Shown here piece by piece: positions 6,594 to 15,772 of a DNA stretch of 41,987 nt (its first letter is position 1; each line of letters begins with the position of its first letter). The position numbers and the translations under genes were made by a program. The notes beneath the pieces were generated by a model, which saw only the letters and a program-made list of their open reading frames with translations, was not told the DNA's origin and did no database searches. Origin of the DNA: JACNKV01 sp964645915 (GTDB lineage: Bacteria > Fidelibacterota > Marinisomatia > Marinisomatales > JACNKV01); the NCBI GenBank assembly GCA_964645915.1, contig CAZYDH010000014.1, forward strand, positions 1 through 41,987. The letters are read 5' to 3'.

Positions 6594-7519
6594 TCGTCTA
6601 GACCTTTTCTTGCAAATTCAGAATCCATCAGATCCTCTAATCCAAGTTTTTTAATATTAAGATCTTTCATAATAACTTCTTTTGATACATCAAGTACTTG
6701 GAAAAATACTTTTCGAGATCGCCCGTAAAAATGAAATATATTATTAATCCTGCTAGGTGTAACTACCGTTGGAATTAAACAAAGCGTTTTGTATAATTCA
6801 TCAGATAACTCTTCAAACTCAAGCTCAAACTGATGAAATTCCAATGTGGATTCCAATAGTTTATCTAACCGTCCATCTAATGCAACCTTACCATGGTCCA
6901 AGATCAAAATTCTGTCATGTGCTTGTTCAACTTCTTTCAGAATTTGACTAACATAGATGATCGTTTTTTGCTGTTTCAATTGCTTTAACAGATCCCACAC
7001 TTGTCGATGAGATTGAGCATCCATAAAGGCTGTTGGTTCATCTAAGATCACAATGGATGGATCATGGATCAATGAGCGAATGATCATAGCCTTTTTAGCA
7101 ATACCGGAAGATACATCCCCTGCTAATTGAGACAGATAATCGGTAATGTGTAAATGATGGGCATAATAGTTTATCCGTTTACTAATCTCCGTATCCGGTA
7201 CCCCATACAACGAACCTATAAATCGAATATTCTGGTCAACCGTCAGCCACGGATCGACGTCAATATTTAATGGAACATAACCGATATACTCTCTTATTTC
7301 TTTGCGTCGTTTTACACTGTCTAATCCGTGAACAAAAATCTGTCCAAATTCCGGATTTTCTAAACCGGCGATCACTCGGAGTAAAGTGGATTTGCCTGCA
7401 TCGTTATCACCGATAATTGCCACCAACGAACCTTTTTCGATCCCAAAGGTCAATCCGGCTAAGATCGTTTTATCTCCCGCTAGTTTTCCTACTTTTTTTA
7501 ATGTTACACTTGCTTCCAT
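6590..7519 (-). CDS. ABC transporter ATP-binding protein
   Basis: The 309-residue protein is a single nucleotide-binding domain (about 1-225) plus a C-terminal extension of about 80 residues. The Walker A is GDNDAGKST (K43) in place of the usual GPNGAGKST, the signature is the ABC-2-type SSGIAKKAMI rather than LSGGQ, the Walker B is SIVILDEPTA, and a histidine-free switch region follows (IIYVSQILKEVEQA). That last point is notable: the usual switch His appears replaced by Gln (SQ). AGGAAATAA precedes the ATG. It pairs with the permease that overlaps its end; export of an unknown compound is inferred. Confidence 0.87.
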   Translation of the reverse strand: MEASVTLKKVGKLAGDKTILAGLTFGIEKGSLVAIIGDNDAGKSTLLRVIAGLENPEFGQIFVHGLDSVKRRKEIREYIGYVPLNIDVDPWLTVDQNIRFIGSLYGVPDTEISKRINYYAHHLHITDYLSQLAGDVSSGIAKKAMIIRSLIHDPSIVILDEPTAFMDAQSHRQVWDLLKQLKQQKTIIYVSQILKEVEQAHDRILILDHGKVALDGRLDKLLESTLEFHQFELEFEELSDELYKTLCLIPTVVTPSRINNIFHFYGRSRKVFFQVLDVSKEVIMKDLNIKKLGLEDLMDSEFARKGLDE

Positions 7520-7578
7520 TTATTTCCTGATCATAATTACTATTAACCGAAGTTTATAGTAGCATCAACACTCTCATA

Positions 7579-10299
7579 TTAATGCGCTTCAAACCATGAA
7601 TTTCCAATTCCCCAATCTACAACAATCGGCACACTTAATGGGAGAGCTTCTTCCATCCTGGGTATTACAATGTCCTTCATAATATCCAACTCGTCTTCAG
7701 GGACTTCAAACATAAGCTCATCGTGAATTTGAAGAATCATTTTCGATCTCAATTTTTTATCACGTATATCTTTTTGAATGGAAATCATGGCCAATTTGAT
7801 CATTTCTGCAGCAGTCCCTTGGATGGGCATATTGATCGCCATCCTTTCGGTGGCTTCACGGATATTCCGATTGTCACTATCTGCGTTATGAACCAAACGC
7901 CGTCGACCCATGATTGTTTCTACATATTTTTCAGTCCGAGCTTTTTCGAGGGTTTCTTCAATATAGTTTTTAATCCCATTATATTGCTGAAAATATGTAT
8001 CAATGATTGCTTGTGATTCGTTTCGTGGAATCCCCAGTTCCTGACTCATCCTAAATGGACCTGCACCATACATAATTCCAAAATTTACGATTTTGGCGGT
8101 TCGACGCATTTCCGGTAACACTTCCTCCAAAGGAACTCCATAAACCAAACTCGCGGTTCTAGCATGGACATCTTCGCCTTCTTCAAACGCTTTGATCAAC
8201 CCCGGGTCTTGACTTAAATGAGCCATAATTCTTAATTCGATTTGAGAATAATCGGCACACAAGAGTTTCCAACCTTTCTCTTGCGGAGTAAATGCTTTAC
8301 GAATCTCCTTACCAATCTCGGTTCGTATCGGAATATTTTGGAAATTTGGTTTACTACTTGATAATCTCCCCGTTGCAGCAATAGTTTGATTAAACGATGT
8401 GTGTATCCGTCCGGTGTTTGGATTGATTAAACTACTCAGCGGATCTAAATAAGTATGCTTTAGCTTATATAATTTTCGATACTCTAATATGAGTCCGGGT
8501 AGCGGATGGACATGCTTTAATTGCTCCAGTACATTCACCGCGGTAGAACGCTTTTTAATCGTCGGAAGATTCAAAATATCAAATAAAATGTTTGCTAATT
8601 GCTGTGTGGAGTTGATATTGAATTCTGTACCGGCTTCTTTAACAATTGATGAAGTCAATCCATGGAGTTTTTTCCCAAGCTCAAAAGACATTTCAGATAA
8701 GATCTCTCGATCAACAAATACACCCGCATATTCCATTTCTACTAAGACATCCATAAGCGGAAGTTCAACTTGTTTAAGATAATCAGTTGCATTCTGGTCT
8801 TGTATCTTCGTTTGATAGATCAGTGATAATTGTCGTGTAATATCTGCATCTTCAGCACCGTAAAAGGCTGTTTTATCCAACGGAACTTGATCTAGTGTAA
8901 TCTGTGCTTTCCCTTTTCCAATTAACTCTTCGATCGGCATCATTTGATAATTCAAATTTTCCAATGCCAATGTTTCCAACTTACGTGATCCTCCATCAGG
9001 GTTAAGTAAATAAGAAGCGATCATTGTATCAAAAGCGACTCCGTTTAATTGCACATCATGATTTTTCAGTACCAGAGCATCATACTTAATATTTTGTCCA
9101 ACTTTTAGGATCGTCTCATCCCCTAAAAAAGGTTTAATGATGTTTAATACACTATCCAGATCATTCTCACCAAAATGATTCTCTATTTTATCCTTAAATA
9201 GAATAGGAACATAAATCCCTTCATCCTCAGCTTTAGAAAAACAAAATCCTACGATCTTTGCTAACATCGGGTCCAAAGAAGTAGTTTCCAGATCAACAGA
9301 AAGTATCTGTTCTTTTTTTAGATCTTTGAGATACTGCGATATATCCTTCTTATTTGTGATCGTTGTATATTTCTTTGTTTTTTGAGGAGTATTAACGGGT
9401 GCAGTTTTATTCGGTTGAGTGAGGTGTCGTTTTAATCCGGTGAATTCGTATTCGGTAAATAGCTCACCCAACATTCCATAATCCATAGAAGTTCGGATTA
9501 AATCTTGAATAGAAACATCTAACTTCACCTCAGTATCAATGGTTACCAATTCTTTACTTAAAATGGCATCTTCTTTATGTTCTAACAATCCGTTACGAAC
9601 ACGTTTATTTCCAACTGTCTCTGCATTTTCCAAAGAGGATTCCAACGATCCAAATTCTTTGATCAGTTTAACCGCCGATTTTTCACCTACTCCGCGAACA
9701 CCCGGAATATTATCAGAAGAATCTCCCATCAAACCTAGTAGATCAATAATATTTTCCGGTGGTATTCCCCATTTTTCTTCCACTTTCTCCCGATCATAAA
9801 CGATTGTCTCTTTATTCCGAGTTTGAGGAGCATAGAGAAATATTTGGTCGTTCACCAATTGCATAAAATCTTTGTCACCACTGACTATAAATACGTCAAG
9901 CTCAGCACTCTCCCCCTGTTTTGCCAATGTTCCGATAATATCATCAGCTTCAAATCCTGCTTTTGAAAGTGAGATGATCTGCATGGCATTAATCAGCTTC
10001 CAAAGATGCGGTAATTGTTCTTTCAACTCATCCGGCATTTTTTCACGAGTTGCTTTGTACTCAGGATATCGTTCGTGACGGAAAGTTTTTTCCTTGGAAT
10101 CAAAAACAGCTGCAATATAATCAGGTTTTTCATTTTGGATTAGTTTCAACAATTGATTCATAAAACCAAATAATGCACTGGTATGTAAACCATAACTTGT
10201 GATTAATGGATTTCTGATCAATGCAAAATGGGAACGATACAGCATAGCATACCCATCTATAAGAAAAAGTCTTTTTCGTTTTTTATTACCGGATGTCAT
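7579..10299 (-). CDS. polA: DNA polymerase I
   Basis: This 906-residue enzyme fills gaps and removes RNA primers in replication and repair. The 5' nuclease domain (about 1-300) shows FLIDGYAMLYRSHFA, GFEADDIIGTLA and MGDSSDNIPGVRGVGEKSA. The 3'-5' proofreading domain keeps all acidic residues (VDLETTSLD, QNIKYDALVL, YGAEDADITRQL). The polymerase domain has motif A LLCADYSQIELRIMAHL, motif B RRTAKIVNFGIMYG and motif C LQIHDELMFEVP. Many relatives have lost proofreading, but this one has not. The ATG lies five bases after the lepA stop and has no evident ribosome site, suggesting coupling to lepA. Confidence 0.98.
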   Translation of the reverse strand: MTSGNKKRKRLFLIDGYAMLYRSHFALIRNPLITSYGLHTSALFGFMNQLLKLIQNEKPDYIAAVFDSKEKTFRHERYPEYKATREKMPDELKEQLPHLWKLINAMQIISLSKAGFEADDIIGTLAKQGESAELDVFIVSGDKDFMQLVNDQIFLYAPQTRNKETIVYDREKVEEKWGIPPENIIDLLGLMGDSSDNIPGVRGVGEKSAVKLIKEFGSLESSLENAETVGNKRVRNGLLEHKEDAILSKELVTIDTEVKLDVSIQDLIRTSMDYGMLGELFTEYEFTGLKRHLTQPNKTAPVNTPQKTKKYTTITNKKDISQYLKDLKKEQILSVDLETTSLDPMLAKIVGFCFSKAEDEGIYVPILFKDKIENHFGENDLDSVLNIIKPFLGDETILKVGQNIKYDALVLKNHDVQLNGVAFDTMIASYLLNPDGGSRKLETLALENLNYQMMPIEELIGKGKAQITLDQVPLDKTAFYGAEDADITRQLSLIYQTKIQDQNATDYLKQVELPLMDVLVEMEYAGVFVDREILSEMSFELGKKLHGLTSSIVKEAGTEFNINSTQQLANILFDILNLPTIKKRSTAVNVLEQLKHVHPLPGLILEYRKLYKLKHTYLDPLSSLINPNTGRIHTSFNQTIAATGRLSSSKPNFQNIPIRTEIGKEIRKAFTPQEKGWKLLCADYSQIELRIMAHLSQDPGLIKAFEEGEDVHARTASLVYGVPLEEVLPEMRRTAKIVNFGIMYGAGPFRMSQELGIPRNESQAIIDTYFQQYNGIKNYIEETLEKARTEKYVETIMGRRRLVHNADSDNRNIREATERMAINMPIQGTAAEMIKLAMISIQKDIRDKKLRSKMILQIHDELMFEVPEDELDIMKDIVIPRMEEALPLSVPIVVDWGIGNSWFEAH

Positions 10300-10304
10300 A
10301 AAAG

Positions 10305-12107
10305 CTAATCGTTATCGATCTGTAAAACTGCTAATAGGGCTTCTTGCGGGACTTCAATCTTCCCGATCATTTTCATGCGTCGTTTACCTGCCTTTTGTTT
10401 TTCCCAGAGTTTTCTTTTACGGGTAATATCTCCTCCGTAACATTTTGCAGTAACGTTCTTCTTTAATGCGCGGACAGTCGTCCTTGCAATGATTCGTGAG
10501 CCAAGTGAAGCCTGTATAGCTACATCAAACATTTGCCTTGGGATCAACTCTTTAAGTTTGCTGCATAAAGCTACTCCGCGATGATAGGCATCATCTGCAT
10601 GGCAAATGATCGACAATGCATCCACCGGTTCATTATGGATCAATATATCTAATTTTTTTAACGATCCTTTCCGAAACTCTGATAGATTATAATCCAGCGA
10701 TGCATAACCGCGAGTGGTGGATTTCAATTTGTCATAAAAATCAAAGATCACTTCAGCCAACGGTAATTCATAATGGAGTTGAGCTTTATCAGACGATAAG
10801 TAATGGGTTGTTTTGTACTGACCCCGTTTCTTTTGACAGAGGGTCATAATATTACCGATATATTCGCTTGGAGTAATTATTTCTGCAGCGACAATTGGTT
10901 CAAGGATCTCTTGAATTTCTCCGGGTGGCGGCATTTTGGCAGGTGTATCAACTTCGATTACTTCTCCATCTTGTTTTAGTACTTTATACCGAACATTAGG
11001 TGTTGTAGTGACCAGATCAAGATTAAATTCTCTTTCAAGTCGCTCTTGAATGATCTCCATATGCAACAAACCTAAGAATCCGGCACGAAAACCAAAACCG
11101 AGTGCTTCACTGGTTTCCGGTTCATAGACTAATGATGCATCGTTTAATTTCAATTTATCAAGGGCTAAACGAAGTTGTTCATAATCATCGGCATCCGCAG
11201 GATATAATCCTGAAAAGACCATCGGCTTAATCTTCTTATATCCGGAAAGGCGTTCATCGGCTTTATTTTGTTTTACCGTTAAAGTGTCTCCGGGCTCGAC
11301 ATGCTCCATTTCTCTAATATTCGCGATGATATATCCAACATCTCCTGCTCGTAATTGTTTTGCAGGGACTTGTTTCATCACAAAATGACCGACTTCCGTA
11401 ATTTCATAGGTGTTCCCATGTGCAAAAAATTGTGCAGTTGTCTTCGGTTCAAGGATACCGTCAAATACACGCACATAAGGGATAACTCCACGATAATTAT
11501 CATACATTGAATCAAAAATGAGGGCTCGTGTTGGTTGATCAAAATTATCTACCGGCGGAGAAATCTGATTGACGATCGCATTGAAAATATCTTGAACGCC
11601 TTGACCCGTTTTTGCACTAACTTGAATAATTTCCTCTTTATCGCACCCAATCAACTCAATGATCTGTGAAGAAACTTCTTCTATTCGAGAAGATGGAAGA
11701 TCAACCTTATTAATGACCGGAATAAGAGTTAAGTCATTTTCTAGAGCAAGATAAGTGTTACTCACCGTTTGAGCTTCAACGCCTTGTGCAGCATCTACAA
11801 GTAAAAGAGCTCCTTCGCATGCGGCTAATGATCTGGACACCTCATAAGAAAAATCAACATGACCGGGAGTATCAATTAGATTTAATGTGTATTTATTCCC
11901 ATCGTGATGATTATACATCATTTGAATAGGATGACTTTTGATCGTAATCCCTCGTTCTCTCTCAAGATCCATACTATCCAGCACTTGTGCTTTCATTTCT
12001 TTTTGTGAAAGCGTTCGTGTTTCCTCTAATAGTCGGTCAGCTAATGTAGACTTTCCGTGATCTATGTGAGCAATGATGCAGAAATTTCGTATGTATTGGG
12101 TAGACAT
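10305..12107 (-). CDS. lepA: Elongation factor 4 (LepA)
   Basis: LepA is a ribosome-associated translational GTPase proposed to act on stalled or misassembled ribosomes. The 600-residue product starts MSTQYIRNFCIIAHIDHGKS, matching the family start. A longer frame back to a TTG at 12152 exists but adds 15 unsupported residues. G motifs: AHIDHGKST, the switch I RGIT, DTPGHVDF, NKVD and SAKTG. The C-terminal LepA domain ends with the usual basic block TRKRKLWEKQKAGKRRM. The leader is weak in Shine-Dalgarno sequence. Gene order lepA-polA with a five-base gap suggests one transcript. Confidence 0.97.
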   Translation of the reverse strand: MSTQYIRNFCIIAHIDHGKSTLADRLLEETRTLSQKEMKAQVLDSMDLERERGITIKSHPIQMMYNHHDGNKYTLNLIDTPGHVDFSYEVSRSLAACEGALLLVDAAQGVEAQTVSNTYLALENDLTLIPVINKVDLPSSRIEEVSSQIIELIGCDKEEIIQVSAKTGQGVQDIFNAIVNQISPPVDNFDQPTRALIFDSMYDNYRGVIPYVRVFDGILEPKTTAQFFAHGNTYEITEVGHFVMKQVPAKQLRAGDVGYIIANIREMEHVEPGDTLTVKQNKADERLSGYKKIKPMVFSGLYPADADDYEQLRLALDKLKLNDASLVYEPETSEALGFGFRAGFLGLLHMEIIQERLEREFNLDLVTTTPNVRYKVLKQDGEVIEVDTPAKMPPPGEIQEILEPIVAAEIITPSEYIGNIMTLCQKKRGQYKTTHYLSSDKAQLHYELPLAEVIFDFYDKLKSTTRGYASLDYNLSEFRKGSLKKLDILIHNEPVDALSIICHADDAYHRGVALCSKLKELIPRQMFDVAIQASLGSRIIARTTVRALKKNVTAKCYGGDITRKRKLWEKQKAGKRRMKMIGKIEVPQEALLAVLQIDND

Positions 12108-12162
12108 TTTGTTAAAATTCGATTGAGGAACTACTTGATAATGTGTCAACAACCAATATGGA

Positions 12163-12609
12163 CTAATCCGACGAAGTGGTACTGGTTAAGGTAAATTCCA
12201 GAACACCGCTGAAATGGTTTCCTGACATCATCACTTTTGTGGGAAAATAATAAATAGAGTCTACTGCTTGGGTTTCCACTTGGATTAAATTACTGCTAAA
12301 TGTCCAAGATTGCTGAACAAAATCTTGATCATTTAAAAGCCAAATTTGAGACGTATCTGAAATGCTTCCAATATATTCAGTCACAACTAAAATGGAGGTG
12401 ATCTCCCTGCCTTCACTTAAATCCATTTGGATATTATATGTTTCTTCAAATGAGTAATCTTCTCCTCTGAGGGTATAGACAAATACCGAATCAATATTAA
12501 CAACTACCGGAAAGTTTTCAACGAATCCATGTTCGGCATCAGGTGGACCTACACATGTGTATATTAATCCTGCTGCTAAAATAATTAATGATAGTGGTTT
12601 AATTTTCAT
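12163..12609 (-). CDS. Putative small lipoprotein, function unknown
   Basis: The 148-residue product begins MKIKPLSLIILAAGLIYTC, a lipoprotein-type signal peptide with cysteine 19 as the probable lipid site, though threonine before the cysteine is not ideal. GAGGA lies six bases before the ATG at 12609, which is preferred to an in-frame start 45 bases earlier. The mature part alternates polar and hydrophobic residues (FPVVVNIDSVFVYTL, EITSILVVTEYIG), as a beta-sandwich would, and ends in a Ser/Thr tail. No family recognised. It lies between rmuC and lepA without sign of shared function. Confidence 0.7.
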   Translation of the reverse strand: MKIKPLSLIILAAGLIYTCVGPPDAEHGFVENFPVVVNIDSVFVYTLRGEDYSFEETYNIQMDLSEGREITSILVVTEYIGSISDTSQIWLLNDQDFVQQSWTFSSNLIQVETQAVDSIYYFPTKVMMSGNHFSGVLEFTLTSTTSSD

Positions 12610-12643
12610 TGAATGTCCTCGTTGTAAAATCTTGTTCACCGGT

Positions 12644-13729
12644 CTATTCTTCAATCTCTTTTATTTCTTCAGACTGATTTAGTTTCATCTCCAGTATCTT
12701 AGAAACCGGTTTTTCCAACTGGCGTACCCGTGTAGATGATAATTCATCGTAATGTTTTTGAACTGTAGAAAGAGATTTTCCCATACTATCCATCTTTTCG
12801 ACAAATTTTGTCCACTGAGCAGTAAATGCACGGATAAACGTTTGCATTTCTCCGGCTTTTTGTTCCATAGCAAAATTTTCAACGGATTGACGGATAAGAG
12901 ATAAAACTGCGTATAGAGTTATTGGTGAACAAAGAATAATCTTTTTTGATAGAGAGAAATCAATCAACTCATTATCTTCCTGATTTAAAAATGTATAGAT
13001 ACTCTCATTTGGAATAAACATCAATACATAATCAACCGTTCCTCCTGCAGGATCAATGTAGCTTCGTTTAGCGATCGCTTTAATGTGGTTTCTAACATCT
13101 GTTAGAAAACTCTTTTTCTCTGCATCGGATTCAGTAGATAGATAGTTTTCATAATGCTGTAATGGAAATTTTACATCCATATTGATACGCATATTTCGGG
13201 GAAGCAGAAACGTATAGTCCGGTCGATCGGAGCCCTCTTGTTTTTGTTTGAGATAATTTATTCCTTCATTTAAACCAATAAAGTTCAAAATATCTTCGAC
13301 CATCCTTTCACCCCACTGCCCTCTTGCTTGAGAGCTTGAAAGTATTTGTCTTAGCTGAGTAGTTGTGTCATTAAGATTTTTTATCCCTGTTTGAGATTCT
13401 TCCATCTGACCCTTTAACTCACCGGTGCGCTTATTTAGGTTTTCCATCTGTGTCTTCATGTCTTTCAGACTTGCATCAATCAGTTTCTTTTTTTCGTCCA
13501 ATTGATGATCCGAAGATTTTAGCAGATCAGAAAACTGACTTTTTGACAATTTGAGAAACGTATCTATATTTTCCTGTAATGCTTCTTTAGACAAATTGCC
13601 AAAAACTGCTTCCATAGTTTTTAAGCGTTTATCTTCTGAATCGAGCTCTCTGTTTTTTAGAAACCAGACGGCTACTGCACCAAAAACAACTCCGATTACA
13701 AAAACGATAATGCTAATAAAAATACTCAA
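12644..13729 (-). CDS. rmuC: DNA recombination protein RmuC homologue
   Basis: RmuC proteins limit inversions at short repeats and resemble restriction-type nucleases. The 361 residues comprise one N-terminal membrane span (about 2-22), a coiled coil (about 30-125) and the RmuC domain with ARGQWGERMVEDILNFIG, RPDYTFLLP and MDVKFPLQHYENYL, followed by VDYVLMFIPNESIY. Length is typical for shorter family members. The start is TTG at 13729, supported by GGGAGA nine bases upstream; no ATG fits. A further coiled stretch closes the protein. The family call is firm, the molecular activity is not. Confidence 0.93.
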   Translation of the reverse strand: MSIFISIIVFVIGVVFGAVAVWFLKNRELDSEDKRLKTMEAVFGNLSKEALQENIDTFLKLSKSQFSDLLKSSDHQLDEKKKLIDASLKDMKTQMENLNKRTGELKGQMEESQTGIKNLNDTTTQLRQILSSSQARGQWGERMVEDILNFIGLNEGINYLKQKQEGSDRPDYTFLLPRNMRINMDVKFPLQHYENYLSTESDAEKKSFLTDVRNHIKAIAKRSYIDPAGGTVDYVLMFIPNESIYTFLNQEDNELIDFSLSKKIILCSPITLYAVLSLIRQSVENFAMEQKAGEMQTFIRAFTAQWTKFVEKMDSMGKSLSTVQKHYDELSSTRVRQLEKPVSKILEMKLNQSEEIKEIEE

Positions 13730-13761
13730 AAGATATTTTCTCCCTGATTACTTTAAACGAC

Positions 13762-15234
13762 CTACGTACATAATAAATCCAAAACAAGCCGAACCACATT
13801 CCCGGTAGCACCTTTTTTCGGTCCGTATGGTTTTTCTTTTTCACCCCAAGCAGTTCCGGCAATATCGAAATGTACCCATGGAATATCCTCTCCGACAAAT
13901 GCATGCAAGAATGCGGCACCGGCGATCGTTCCTGCTTGCCCCGTTTCACCCATATTTTTTACATCAGCTATTTGAGATTTCACTTGCTCAAGGTATTCCT
14001 TCCATAACGGTAATTGCCATACTTTTTCGTCGGTATTTTTTGAGGACGTTTTAACACGTTCCATCAAGTCTTCATTTGTCCCCAATATTCCAGTGGCAAT
14101 ATGACCTAAGGCTACAACCACGGCTCCGGTTAATGTTGCGAAATCTAGAATATACTCAGGATCATAATGTTTACTTACATACGCCAGCGCATCTGCAAGG
14201 ATTAGACGTCCTTCTGCATCGGTATTCAACACTTCAATCGTTTTCCCATTGTAAGCAGTTAAGATATCTCCGGGTTTGACCGCTTTTCCACCGGGCATGT
14301 TTTCTGTAGAAGGAATCGCAGCAATAACATTCATTTTAGGTTTTATTGCGGCTATTGCTTTCATCACACCTAATACGACACCTGACCCACACATATCAAA
14401 CTTCATATCAAACATGGTCGCAGGACCTTTTAATGAAATTCCACCACTGTCAAATGTTAATCCTTTTCCGACAAGAGCGATCGGTTTTTCATCTTCGTTT
14501 CCACCAAAATATTCCAACAAAATAAATTTTGGAGGTTCATCGGTTCCTTTAGCAACACCGGCAAAGGATCCCATCCCCATATCAATAAACTGTTCGCGAT
14601 CAAAAACAGTAAGTTTCATATTTCCTTCATTGGCAATTTTTGCGGCTTCTCCAGAAAGACGAGTCGGGGTCATGATATTTCCCGGGTGATTTCCAAGATC
14701 TCTTGCAAAACAAACACCTGCACCGATCATGGCTCCCTTTTCAATTTTTTCTTTATTCCCATTTAATATTTGGAAAGATGTCAGTTCAAATTTCTCATCA
14801 TCATCTTCATTCGTTTTATAGTCATGAAATTGATAACTCCCCATTACGATTCCTTCAGAAAGGGCTTGGCATGGATCTTCTTCGAGGCATGAACAAAAAC
14901 ACTCAACTGCAGGATTGTCAATTTTCAAAGCAGTGGCAACTTTTGCAAGAGCACCACCGGCTTTACGAATCTCCTCTGAATTACATTTTTCTTTCTTTCC
15001 AAGACCGATAACAAAAATACGCTTCCCATCTAAATAGAATCGACTGATCTTTCCGGATTTCCCTTTTATATCTCCCATCTCAATAGCAGAAGATATTTGA
15101 CCCTTTAGAGCTGAATCGATCTCTTTCGCCAGATCTGTTAAAATACCGTCTTCAAAAACACCAACCCCAATGAATCCTGCTTCAACTTTTGACCACGATT
15201 TATTCGTTTGAGTAACATGTGTTAAATAACTCAT
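13762..15234 (-). CDS. pepA: Cytosolic (leucyl) aminopeptidase, M17
   Basis: PepA removes N-terminal residues from peptides in the cytoplasm using two metal ions; some homologues also bind DNA in site-specific recombination. The 490-residue protein has the family's N-terminal domain and a C-terminal catalytic domain with all ligands: GKGLTFDSGGISLKGP (Lys, Asp and the second Lys), MKFDMCGSG (Asp), and the signature NTDAEGRLILADAL near residue 340 (Asp, Glu, Arg). AGAGGAATGG precedes the ATG. It follows the universal stress gene by 25 bases. Confidence 0.97.
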   Translation of the reverse strand: MSYLTHVTQTNKSWSKVEAGFIGVGVFEDGILTDLAKEIDSALKGQISSAIEMGDIKGKSGKISRFYLDGKRIFVIGLGKKEKCNSEEIRKAGGALAKVATALKIDNPAVECFCSCLEEDPCQALSEGIVMGSYQFHDYKTNEDDDEKFELTSFQILNGNKEKIEKGAMIGAGVCFARDLGNHPGNIMTPTRLSGEAAKIANEGNMKLTVFDREQFIDMGMGSFAGVAKGTDEPPKFILLEYFGGNEDEKPIALVGKGLTFDSGGISLKGPATMFDMKFDMCGSGVVLGVMKAIAAIKPKMNVIAAIPSTENMPGGKAVKPGDILTAYNGKTIEVLNTDAEGRLILADALAYVSKHYDPEYILDFATLTGAVVVALGHIATGILGTNEDLMERVKTSSKNTDEKVWQLPLWKEYLEQVKSQIADVKNMGETGQAGTIAGAAFLHAFVGEDIPWVHFDIAGTAWGEKEKPYGPKKGATGNVVRLVLDLLCT

Positions 15235-15259
15235 CCATTCCTCTAATTTCTAATTAATA

Positions 15260-15679
15260 TTAATTTTTTGGGACGACCAATACCGGACAGGAAACCCGAT
15301 TAACGATTCCTTCATCAACCGAGTCAAAAAAGTTTTCTTTAAAAACATTCATTTTTTGATGCCCTAATATCAGCAAATCTGTCTCCTTTGCTTCGTCAGA
15401 TATTGCTTTGTGTATGGAGGTTGCAGTGATAATACGAACGATTAACCTGTTCGCAACTTCCTCATGTCCTGCCGAACGGAATAAATTACGGATATCTTCT
15501 TCAGTAAAACGATGCCCCGGACTATCCATCATCATGGACATTTCACCGGCATGCGGGTCATTAACATGAATAACAACCATTTTCGCATTGAAGGAATTTT
15601 TAATCCGTACCGATTCATCGATTAATTTGATTTCATTGCCTTTCCCTGACAACGCGACCATAATCGTTTTGTAACTCAT
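15260..15679 (-). CDS. Universal stress protein (UspA family), degenerate ATP loop
   Basis: The 139-residue single-domain Usp fold starts YKTIMVALSGKGNEIKLIDESV and ends with VSCPVLVVPKN, both typical. The nucleotide loop normally reads G-x2-G-x9-G-S/T, but here it is GHQKMNVFKENFFDS, keeping the first glycine and losing the second and third. That suggests the non-ATP-binding UspA type. AAGGA lies seven bases before the ATG. It begins a new group after a 93-base gap that contains a small TCCGG-CCGGA hairpin directly after the trhP stop. Its target is not known. Confidence 0.9.
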   Translation of the reverse strand: MSYKTIMVALSGKGNEIKLIDESVRIKNSFNAKMVVIHVNDPHAGEMSMMMDSPGHRFTEEDIRNLFRSAGHEEVANRLIVRIITATSIHKAISDEAKETDLLILGHQKMNVFKENFFDSVDEGIVNRVSCPVLVVPKN

Positions 15680-15772
15680 TATTTTTCCTTAAGATTTAAG
15701 AATTAATTTACCTGTTCACGTCTATCAAACGAAATAAGTTTCTTATCAATATACTATCCGGATTTACCGGAA

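Noticed and set aside
12108..12152. Longer LepA with 15 extra N-terminal residues
   Set aside because: It begins with TTG, lacks a ribosome site and adds residues before a normal family start (MSTQYIRNF).
15753..15772. Terminator after the trhP gene
   Set aside because: The TCCGG/CCGGA hairpin has only five pairs and is not followed by a T run.
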